Positions 26,389 to 36,100 of a stretch of 64,000 nt of DNA are shown here, piece by piece. Under the pieces are notes generated by a model. That model saw only the letters and a program-made list of their open reading frames with translations, searched no databases and had not been told where the DNA came from. The position numbers and the translations under genes were made by a program. Every line of letters begins with the position of its first letter. Positions within the stretch are counted from its first letter, which is position 1. Source of the stretch: Paenibacillus sedimenti (GTDB lineage Bacteria; Bacillota; Bacilli; Paenibacillales; NBRC-103111); the NCBI RefSeq assembly GCF_014534655.1, contig NZ_JACVVD010000020.1, forward strand, positions 18,083 to 82,082, given 5' to 3'.

Positions 26389-27369
26389 ATGAATGTAGCT
26401 TTGAGCAATAATAAAGCAGACAGCGTAGTCATTAAGAAGAAGAAAAAGACCTTCATCTCAGAGATAAAACAAAATTTCTACTTGTACCTATTGGTTTTTC
26501 CAGGTGTTTTATTTTTTGTGATATTCAAATACCTCCCGATGGTGGGAATTATCGTAGCTTTTCAAGACTTTAATATTATGAAAGGACTTTTTAAAAGTAA
26601 ATTTGTCGGTCTGAAAAATTTTGAGTATTTCTTCACTTCAAAGGATTGGCTGGTTGTAACCTTGAACACGGTGTATTTAAATTTATTGTTTCTTTTTACC
26701 GGTTTGTTTTTTTCTATCCTTATTGCCCTTGTACTATCAGAAATCAGCTCCAAGTATTTTAAGAAAGTGACGCAATCTGTTGTCATTCTGCCGAATTTTA
26801 TTTCTTGGACATTAGTTTCGATGTTTGTTTTTGCATTACTGTCGACGGATGTAGGATTTATTAATTCAGTTTTAAAAGCGCTTGGTTTTATTCAAGAAGG
26901 ACAGGAAATCAATTTTTATTCAAATCCGAATTTATGGGTTGGCATACTAGTTGTTTTAAAAATATGGAAAGCCGCAGGTTTCGGTTCCGTTATATATTTG
27001 GCTGCAATTGCAGGCATTGATCAGGAAATATATGAAGCTGCCAAAATTGACGGAGCCAGCCGTATGCAGTGTATTACAAAGATTACCTTGCCTCAGCTTC
27101 GAACAACAGCAGTGCTTTTGACCTTATTTGGCATCGGAAACATATTCGACGGGGATTTAGGAATGATTTATGCGATTGTAGGCGACAACCCTACCTTGTA
27201 TCAGACTACTGATGTCATTGACACTTATGTATTCAGAATGCTTAGGCAAATGAATGACTTCAGCATGACTACTGCGATCGGACTTTATCAAGCACTTGTA
27301 GGTTTTGTCATCGTCTATATAACGAATTATTTTGCCAAGAAATATGATTCGGATTCAGCCATTTTTTAA
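26389..27369 (+). CDS. ABC oligosaccharide permease, LplB type
   Basis: 326 aa with six membrane spans and the EAA loop EAAKIDGASRMQCITKITLP that docks the ATPase. GGAGGAGG lies inside the 3' end of the upstream GH28 gene, and the spacing is 2 nt, so they are one operon. It pairs with the permease at 27387. The ATPase is not encoded in the window; this transporter type usually shares an MsmX-like ATPase. Markedly more AT-rich than the GH28 gene. Confidence 0.93.
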   Translation: MNVALSNNKADSVVIKKKKKTFISEIKQNFYLYLLVFPGVLFFVIFKYLPMVGIIVAFQDFNIMKGLFKSKFVGLKNFEYFFTSKDWLVVTLNTVYLNLLFLFTGLFFSILIALVLSEISSKYFKKVTQSVVILPNFISWTLVSMFVFALLSTDVGFINSVLKALGFIQEGQEINFYSNPNLWVGILVVLKIWKAAGFGSVIYLAAIAGIDQEIYEAAKIDGASRMQCITKITLPQLRTTAVLLTLFGIGNIFDGDLGMIYAIVGDNPTLYQTTDVIDTYVFRMLRQMNDFSMTTAIGLYQALVGFVIVYITNYFAKKYDSDSAIF

Positions 27370-27386
27370 AGGAAGGAGATAAAAAA

Positions 27387-28271
27387 ATGAAAACCAGCTT
27401 GGAGAATAAAGCAATAGATCTATTTTCTTATCTCTTTATGGCCATATTTTCAATATTTTGCATTGTGCCTTTTATCCTTCTTATAGCAAGCTCCCTATCA
27501 GACGAAAAAGCTGTACAAGCGACTGGCTTTGTTCTTTTTCCAAAAGAATTCTCGTTATTTGCTTACAAGGTCATATTTCAGGATAACGCTATATTCAACG
27601 CTTACAAGACAACCATAACTTTCACCGTTTTGGGTACGGTGCTTTGCCTTATCCTTACGAGTGCTATGGCTTATGCCCTTTCCGTAAAAACGTTTACTCA
27701 CAGAAACAAAATTGCTTTTTTCGTGTATTTTACGATGCTGTTTAACGGAGGTTTGATCCCTTCGTACCTTCTAATCGCCAAATATTTAGGCTTAAGAGAC
27801 AATATCTTGGTTTATATTCTACCGGTGTTGATTAATCCGTTTAATATGTTTCTGTTAAGAAATTTCTTCAAGCAAATCCCGGATTCGCTGGCGGAGTCCG
27901 CCAAAATAGATGGAGCTAATGACATCTATATTTTATATAAAATCATCCTTCCATTAGCAAAACCTGCACTGGCAACGATCGGGTTGTTTTATGGACTCGG
28001 TTTCTGGAACGAATGGTTTACAGCCACCCTTTATATTGACAATAAAGACCTGTATTCTTTGCAATATCTGATCATGAAGGTACTCAGAGAAGTGGACTTT
28101 ATGAATCAAATGAATGAAATGCAAGGATTAGTTATGGCTAATAATATAGTTCCAGCCAATACTGCCAAAATGGCTACTGCCGTCGTCACTGTAGGTCCCA
28201 TTATTTTTGTTTATCCATTTATACAAAAGTACTTTGTTAAGGGATTGGTAGTTGGAGCAGTTAAGGGCTAG
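27387..28271 (+). CDS. ABC oligosaccharide permease, LplC/YtcP type
   Basis: 294 aa, six spans, EAA loop ESAKIDGANDIYILYKIILP, and the family's C-terminal end FVKGLVVGAVKG. AAGGAAGGAG is 8 nt before the ATG. It forms the heterodimeric channel with the permease at 26389 and would take its substrate from the lipoprotein at 28326. Confidence 0.93.
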   Translation: MKTSLENKAIDLFSYLFMAIFSIFCIVPFILLIASSLSDEKAVQATGFVLFPKEFSLFAYKVIFQDNAIFNAYKTTITFTVLGTVLCLILTSAMAYALSVKTFTHRNKIAFFVYFTMLFNGGLIPSYLLIAKYLGLRDNILVYILPVLINPFNMFLLRNFFKQIPDSLAESAKIDGANDIYILYKIILPLAKPALATIGLFYGLGFWNEWFTATLYIDNKDLYSLQYLIMKVLREVDFMNQMNEMQGLVMANNIVPANTAKMATAVVTVGPIIFVYPFIQKYFVKGLVVGAVKG

Positions 28272-28325
28272 ACCCGCAAAAGCGGTTTAGTATATATCAT
28301 TATTTATCATTGGGGAGGATTAAAC

Positions 28326-29960
28326 ATGAACAAAAAGTTTTTGGTATTGCCGCTTGCCGCAACAATGCTTGCTGCTTCAATCGCTGGATGCAGCAATGGA
28401 TCAAGCAAGCCGGCTGAAAGCACTGCGCCTAAAGGCAATACGGCAGAAAGTACTGCGTCCGCAAAAAAGAAGGACCCGGTTACGCTTAATATTCGTTTCT
28501 TCGGGACGGAAAACGGGCATTACCGCGCTGTCGATCCCGCCTTCAGAGAGTTTGAGAAACGGACGAAGGATACTCTTAATACGACCTTGAATGTTGTATG
28601 GACACCGCCTGCCGACTATGGTACCAAGCATCAATTGTGGATGACATCGGGAGAAGATGTCGACCTCTTTATTCCGTGGGAATTGAACAAATTCGCCAAA
28701 GACGGCGTATTGGCAGATTTGGGCAAATACTTTAATAACCCTCAATATCCCGGACTTCAGAAGGCATTTTCACCAGAATATATCAATGACAATAAAATCT
28801 TTGGCAAAACCTATGCCATTCCGATTACAAACACGTTTATGGATATGGAAGGCGTAATTTACAGAAAAGATTTATTAAAGAAGTACGGAATGAAGGATAT
28901 CAGCAGTTATGACGATTTGTATAACTACCTTGAAAAAGTAAAAGAAAACGAAAAAGACATGGTACCATTTGGTAACTACGGAAATACGGCTTTCTTTAAA
29001 TTATTTACCGATATCAATGCACAACAGCTGGAGGGGAAAGTATTTCCGTTTACCGGCATCGGAAATCCGAAGAAAAATTTCGTTTACGCTCAAATAGCCG
29101 ATGATGGGAAATCCGTTGCAGGTGTGGCAGCTCTTGGAGATCCGGCATCCGAATGGGCGAACATTAATCCCAAATACGGTCTGGATTATGTGATGAACCA
29201 GTTTAATCAAGCGAAGCGGTTTAACAAATTTATTCCGGCAGATACCTTAGCAAACCCGAATGGACTAGTAGGTAAGGAAGAGAAAGTAGCTGCCGGATAT
29301 GTACCAGTAGGTGGTTTCAAGGGAACTGCAGACAAAATAAAGGCAAAGAATCCGAACGCTGAACTTGGTTTCTGGCCTATTTTTAAGAACAATCAAGAAT
29401 TGAAACCAGGCACTCAATCTACGGATGGCAAGGCGTGGAACTTCATTGCCATACCTGCTTCTTCCAAAAAAATTGACAGAACCATGGAATTCCTGGATTG
29501 GATTTTCTCCAATCAGGAGAACAATGACTTATTTACTTACGGTATAAAAGGTACAAACTGGGAGCCTGTAGGAACGAATCAGTGGAAGATTCCGGATGGA
29601 GTCGATCCGGCGAAAAATTACGGTTTCCCCGGTTACCAATTGACCTGGAATCCGACATTAAACAGAATGCCAGCAGATTTGCCGGAGCAAGTTCAAAAAT
29701 ATTATGAATATCAATTTAAACCGGATACGTACAAGAAACATGTATTGGCAGGATTTACATTTGATCAAGAGCCTGTAAAAAGTGAAATTGCCAAATGTAA
29801 CACCGTTATGGATAAGTATCTTCCATTTTTACTGTCCGGTTTCGGCGACGTGAATGAGAACTTGTCGAAGATGAATGCGGATTTGAAGGCTGCAGGTGTA
29901 GATAAAATTAAAGAAGAATTGAAGAAACAAATCAACGCCTTCCTCGCTCAAAAGAAGTAA
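28326..29960 (+). CDS. Oligosaccharide-binding lipoprotein, LplA type (copy 2)
   Basis: 544 aa. A signal peptide with lipobox SIAGC, then a Ser/Thr/Lys linker. It is a paralogue of the protein at 22993, with shared FEKRTKDTLNT, a Y-x-I-P-x-T segment and LDWIFSNQENNDLFTYGIKG. GGGGAGG precedes the ATG. It is the binding protein of the adjacent permease pair. Two regions of its 3' half survive in the collapsed copy at 37870-38156. Confidence 0.92.
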   Translation: MNKKFLVLPLAATMLAASIAGCSNGSSKPAESTAPKGNTAESTASAKKKDPVTLNIRFFGTENGHYRAVDPAFREFEKRTKDTLNTTLNVVWTPPADYGTKHQLWMTSGEDVDLFIPWELNKFAKDGVLADLGKYFNNPQYPGLQKAFSPEYINDNKIFGKTYAIPITNTFMDMEGVIYRKDLLKKYGMKDISSYDDLYNYLEKVKENEKDMVPFGNYGNTAFFKLFTDINAQQLEGKVFPFTGIGNPKKNFVYAQIADDGKSVAGVAALGDPASEWANINPKYGLDYVMNQFNQAKRFNKFIPADTLANPNGLVGKEEKVAAGYVPVGGFKGTADKIKAKNPNAELGFWPIFKNNQELKPGTQSTDGKAWNFIAIPASSKKIDRTMEFLDWIFSNQENNDLFTYGIKGTNWEPVGTNQWKIPDGVDPAKNYGFPGYQLTWNPTLNRMPADLPEQVQKYYEYQFKPDTYKKHVLAGFTFDQEPVKSEIAKCNTVMDKYLPFLLSGFGDVNENLSKMNADLKAAGVDKIKEELKKQINAFLAQKK

Positions 29961-30017
29961 AATATTCTCAATATACATCACAATGAAGAATGCATTATTG
30001 TATATTTGAGTAATTGG

Positions 30018-30064
30018 GGGCATCTGTAGATTTGGGTAAATCAAATCTATAGGTGTTCCTATCC
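30018..30064 (+). terminator. Terminator after binding-protein copy 2
   Basis: GGGCATCTGTAGATTT (30018-30033) pairs over 16 bp, counting G-U pairs, with AAATCTATAGGTGTTCC (30043-30059). A better-kept version of the same hairpin follows the collapsed copy at 38176. Confidence 0.65.
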
Positions 30065-30125
30065 TATTCTAACCTGGATAGATGCCGGCTATGTGCATCT
30101 TATTTAATCTAACAAAGGAGATTAT

Positions 30126-30139
30126 TGAAAACGCTTTAT
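30126..30139 (+). promoter_or_regulatory. Possible catabolite-repression (cre-like) site
   Basis: TGAAAACGCTTTAT matches the CcpA consensus TGWAANCGNTNWCA except at the last two bases. It lies 60 nt before the giant lyase start, where glucose repression would make sense. A short match in AT-rich DNA, so weak. Confidence 0.25.
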
Positions 30140-30198
30140 TTTTCTGGTTTGCCTTACTACACACGAAGCAAAGCTTCTAAACAAAAGGGTGATTACAG

Positions 30199-33100
30199 AT
30201 GAAACAAAAGGGAAAAAGAGTACTATCCCTGGTTACAGCCATTGTAATGATAGCACAGATACTTTTAATCGCTTTGCCGGTTGCTGTGAAAGCGGAAACA
30301 AACACGATTTTTACAAATTATCTGCCAGAGATTACACAGGTAACCGATGCAGCCGGGTTTACACATCCCGGTGTAGGACAAACCAAGGAGCTTCTTGAAA
30401 ACGTTAGATCGAAGGTCAGAGCGGGAGCACAACCTTGGACGTACTATTTTAATACCATGCTGCTCCCGGCTGCTGAAGCTTCGAAGACGGTTACGTCAAG
30501 CAACAGCGGCGATGGCAAGACACCAAGCGCTGATTATTTCGACAGTCAGGGTATTCAAGGAAGGTTTATTGCAGATAGCATAAAGGCATATGCACAGGCG
30601 GTTATGTATTATGTGACCGGCGATGAAGTATACCGCGCCAATGCAATGATGATTATCCGTATTTGGGAACAGATGGATCCTGCGAAATACAAGTACTATT
30701 CAGATGCTCATATTCACGCAGGAATACCTCTTAACCGAATGCTCATGGCAGCGGAGATTTTAAGGTATACAAGCACTCAAACAGAATCACTGGCTTGGAC
30801 AGATCAAGATACAGCTAAATTAACCAATAATCTTATCATTCCGATAACGGAAACATTGCTGCATAGCCAACACCATTTTATGAACCAGCATAATTATCCG
30901 CTCATTGGAGCCATATCCGGGTACATCTTTACCGGCAACCGCGAGAGATACAACGAGGCTGTGGAATGGTTTACCGTTAACCGTACAGCTAATGACCAAG
31001 GCTTCAACGGATCTATTAAGGCGCTGTTCCGGTGGGTAACGGAGGAACAAAAGCCGGGAACGATAGTCGGGGAAGGAACGCCGGTAGAACCTCACGTTCA
31101 GCATATGGAGATGGGCAGGGACCAAGCGCATGGCGGCGGCGACTTAACCAACGCGGCCATCATTACCCGATTGATTCACGCCCAAGGAACCAAAGTAGAC
31201 CCGGTAGCCGGAACCCCGTCTACAGCGGACAATGCAGTGGATATCATGGAGTTCCTGAATCATCGACTTTTGGCGGCAGCCGACTATTTTTGGCAGTTCA
31301 TGCTAGGTTATGACACGCCATGGACACCGCAGGCATACGCCATTACCGGCGGCGACCCTGATAACGTTGGTATGGGTGGATATATAAGAGACACTTATAA
31401 TACAATTGCACACGGTTACTGGGGAAGATTTTCGACGGCTAACTTCTGGGATTTTTATTCCTACTATACTTATGTCAAACATGAAGATGTAGCCGAGATT
31501 GCACCGTATTATTATGAAGCCTTCACCAAGAAACTCCCGTCAACTCCCGATGGCTGGCGCAATAAGGATGCAGGCAATGACTTCTGGCTCTATTTGCCGC
31601 CGGAGGCCGAGGCTGATGCAGCAAAGTTTATACCTCAGGATCAAACCAGCGGCAAAACCTTGCATCTGGAAGACCGGTACACAAATCTTGACAACCATAC
31701 GGCTACGATGCAAGAGGGCGATACCAGATTCATCCGTTTTCATGCAACTCAAGAAGGAAGTAAAATAGCTGTTCTCAGCTTTGCAAGTGCAGGTTCGGGG
31801 TCCTTTGGATTCAAAATTCGAACCAATGGCGTAACCACAATTGATTGGGGGGGTTCGACCTTCACCCTTCCGGATACAAAGGGGGAGTGGAAATATGTAG
31901 TGTTGGCCGGGGGCTTTGGCGATATGGTCTTTATGACGGTAAAAGGAGCCCCTGGCGTTACCGTCGATATTGACTCCGTTGATGCGGCGGCAGGTACGAA
32001 TCTGACACCCCCGGTATTCAAAGCCGGAAGCTCGGATTTGAAGATCTATACTTATGTAGGAGCGACCGTGAATGTAGATTTGTCTGCTACGGATGCAAGC
32101 AGCACGGATGTAATTGCGTATGAGCTTCAGAATAATTCCAAGGGGCTTCCGATTGATACCCATACAGGCGCATTTTTCTGGCAGCCTACAGAGGCCGGAG
32201 ACTATTCCGTTGTCGTTACGGCTACGGACGGCACTACCGTTTCGGTCAAAAATATCAACATTATCGTAAGCAGCGACCGTGCTTCTGCAGTACAAGCCAT
32301 CACTTCGTCCTATGATAGTAACCAAGCATACATTGAAGCAACACTTAACAATTTCCACACGGTTTATAACGACACGTTGAGTCTGATTAACACTGCGTCC
32401 GATGTGGAGTTCGATATGCAATTGCAAGCTCTAAGGGCTGCAGTCGATGGTCTGGAATTAGTAACGCCTTTAACTGATTTCGGCATGCCTTGGTCCAAGC
32501 TTGTTGCTTGGTCCACCTTTGGTAAAGATGCCACTTATGTAAATGATGGTGATTGGGAGAGCGGCGCTTGGTTTGGTCTGGCGCAGGGGTCACCGCCGCA
32601 TTTGTATCATTTGCTGGATTTCGGTTCCGATTATAAGGTTTCAGCTACCAAGTTTGGGTTCAAGAGCAATATCTTCGTAGATCGTCTCGCCAACTCTACG
32701 GTATATGGATCCAATGATAAGATGAACTGGACTCGGCTGACACCGGGAGTCACCCAGTATACGCAAGCTTATCATACTCTTGATGTAGATCCTGCATACC
32801 AAAATGAGAAATACCGTTATATCAAATTGGAAATGATCAAACCGCTGCCCGATGTTCTTCGTGGGAATGTGGTTAATCTCTTGGAAATGCGCGATTTTGA
32901 CATCTATGGAACGCGTCATGAAATCGGCAACAAGCTTCAAGCGGTTTCCTTAAGTTCGGATCAGGCTCTTAACGGCAGGGTTGCACTAGGCAATACAGTT
33001 AAAGCATCCATCACGGCCAAAGAAGCGATCCAAAACGTAAAGGTTAAAATTCAAGGCCAGGATGCCACAGTCAGTACGACGGACCATATCAACTGGACGG

Positions 33101-36100
33101 CTACGGCAATTTTGACCGGACAAGATCAAACCGGCGATGTGAAAGTCAGTGTCGATTATACCAAGCAGGACGGAACGAACGGAGATACCCTGTATGGCAC
33201 AACCGATGGTTCCAAGCTGTTCGCTGCCGATGATTCGGATTTGATTACGAATCTGGCCAGCCTCGCCAATTTGATTGGTTATAGCGCGGCAGATACGTTA
33301 AAACAAGCGAATTATCTATTTGACAACAATGCAAGTACGGCTTCCGAGTTCCGGTTGAACGGCTCTGGAGCGGGAAGCTACATGACCTTTGACTTCAGGG
33401 AAGGCAATCAAGTGACGCTTTCGAATGTAGAACTGCTTGCAAGACAAGATCAAGTTGCTCGACTAAGCGGTGCAGTGGTTCAAGGCTCCAACGATAATAC
33501 GACATGGACGACCCTCACCAAAGGAGCTGCATCTACAGCGGATTGGCAAATGTTGAAGGTTAGCGATACGAAAGGGTACCGTTATATCCGAATTTACAAT
33601 GCGAATACGTGGTTCGGCAATATGGCGGAAGTAAGACTACATGGCGTTGTGAAGTCCCTGAGTAAGATCGCGTCGTCTTCGATCAGTTCGGCTCAGAGCG
33701 TCAAAAGCAGGATTGTTCCAGGTAACACGGCCAAATTGACCTTCACTTCCAAAGAAGCGATCAATAATGTCAAGGTCACAATCCAAGGTCAAGCCGCGAC
33801 GGTTACTTCTGCGGACAATATCAACTGGAACGCAGAGGCGACCTTGAATCAAGGCGCAGCAACAGGCACAGTAAATTTCGCCATCACTTACAACCAGCAA
33901 GATGGAGCAGTCGGATTCCCTATTCACTCTACTACAGATAACTCCACTCTGATCCTTGTAGACGAGTCGGATGTGATTAAAAATGTGACTAGTATCGCCA
34001 ATTTAATGGACTCTACTGCAGGAAGAACGTCAGCAACGACACTGCAACAGGTGAATTATCTGTTTGACAACAATGCAAGTACGAGTTCCGACTTCCGTAT
34101 TGGAAGCAACAACTCCGGCTCCGGAAGCTATATCACCTTTGACTTTAAGGAAGGCAATCTAGTTACGCTTTCGAATGTAGAACTGCTTGCAAGACAAGAT
34201 CAAGTTGCTCGACTAAACGGTGCAGTGGTTCAGGGCTCCAACGATAATACGACCTGGACAAATCTCACTGCAGCGGCGGTATCTGCACCGGATTGGCAGA
34301 CCTTGACGGTCAGCGGCAATGTCCCGTATCGTTATATCCGAATTTACAATGGCAATGCATGGTTTGGCAATATGGCCGAGGTGAGATTCCATGGAAACGT
34401 TGAATCTGTGACCAAAATCCAATCGGCTTCGATCAGTTCGGCTCAAAGCATCATGAACAGGATCGTGCCAGGCAACACAGTTAATGTAGCGATTGTAGCC
34501 AAAGAGCCCATTAAAGACGTAAAAGTCGCGATTCAAGGCCAAGATGCAACCGTATCTTCCACAGACAATATCAACTGGAAGGCTACGGCCACCTTGAATC
34601 AAGGCGTGGCTTCAGGGCCGGTGAAATTCACCGTGAATTACATTAAACAAGATGGAACGGCAGGGTATCCAGCCACTCAAACAACAGACAACACTGCTCT
34701 TTACCTTGTTGATGAGTCGGATGTGATTAAAAATGTCACCAGCATCACCAATTTGATTGATTCAACCTCAGGAAGGACTGCTGCGCAAACCTTACAGCAG
34801 GTAAATTACTTGTTTGACAGCAACGCAACTTCGGGTTCCGACTTCCGTATTGGAAGCAACAACTCCGGAACGGGAAGCTACATTATCTTTGACTTTAAAG
34901 CAGGCAATCAAGCTGCGCTTACGAGTGTAGAGCTGCTCGCAAGACAAGATCAAAATTATGCAAGAATCAATGGTGCAGTGATCCAAGGATCCAACGATAA
35001 TACGACTTGGACGACTCTCACCAAAGCGGCGGTAGCCACACGGGATTGGCAAACCTTGGAGGTCAGCAGTAAAGTGCCGTACCGTTACATCAAAATTGTC
35101 AACCCAAACACTTGGTTTGGAAATGTGAATGAAGTGAGATTCCACGGGGCAGTGAAACCGGCGGACGTGACGCCTCCGGTTACAACGGATGATGCGCCCC
35201 AGGGATCAGTGAACAAGGATACGACGGTTAACCTCACTGCCACTGATGAAAACTCCGGCGTTGCGGCCACCTACTACAAAGTAGACGGCGGCGCGCAGCA
35301 AACAGGGAACACGGTTACATTGACCACCTATGGAACGCATACGTTAGTGTATTGGAGCGTAGACTGGGCCGGCAATGTGGAGCAGCAGCATACGGTCACC
35401 GTAAACCTCGATAAGACTGCTCCGGTTGTGGCCGGCTTGTATGCGGATATTACAGTGCCGACCAACAAAGATGTTACTGTAACAATCTACTATCCGAATG
35501 ACGTAGTGCTGACGGAGTACAAAGTTGGCGATAACAGCGAATGGACAGCGTACACGGGTCCGGTAACGGTTTCCGAAAACGTAACGGTGTATGCAAGAAG
35601 TGCGGATGCTGCGGGCAATGTCTCGGACGTAGCGAGCTACACGGTCAGCAACATTTACAAGACAGCACCTTCGGACGCCATCTTGACAGCTGACATTACA
35701 GGTCCGACCAACGGCAATGTCACCTTGACGATCAGCTACCCGGACAACGTGGCGGTCAAAGAGTACAAAGTAGGAGATAACGGCACATGGACAGCGTATG
35801 CTTCACCTGTGACCGTATCCGACAATGTTACCGTCTTTGCACGGAGCAAGGACATTGCAGGCAATGTTTCGAATGTAACCAGCTATACCGTAAGCAATAT
35901 CGACAGGACGCCGCCTGCGGACGCCGTATTGTCTGCCGACATTACGGAGCCGACTAATCAGGATGTTACTGTAACGATCAGCTATCCGGTCGATGCTGCA
36001 GTGAAGGAGTACAAGGTAGGCGAAAACGGCGTTTGGACCGCGTACGGTGCTCCTGTGGTGATCTCCGAAAACAGCACGGTGTATGCAAGAGGGAAGGATG

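Noticed and set aside
31540..32427. Long minus-strand frame of 295 codons inside the giant lyase
   Set aside because: It lies wholly opposite a well-supported gene, has no ribosome site and no protein-like hydrophobic pattern; it reflects the codon bias of the plus strand.
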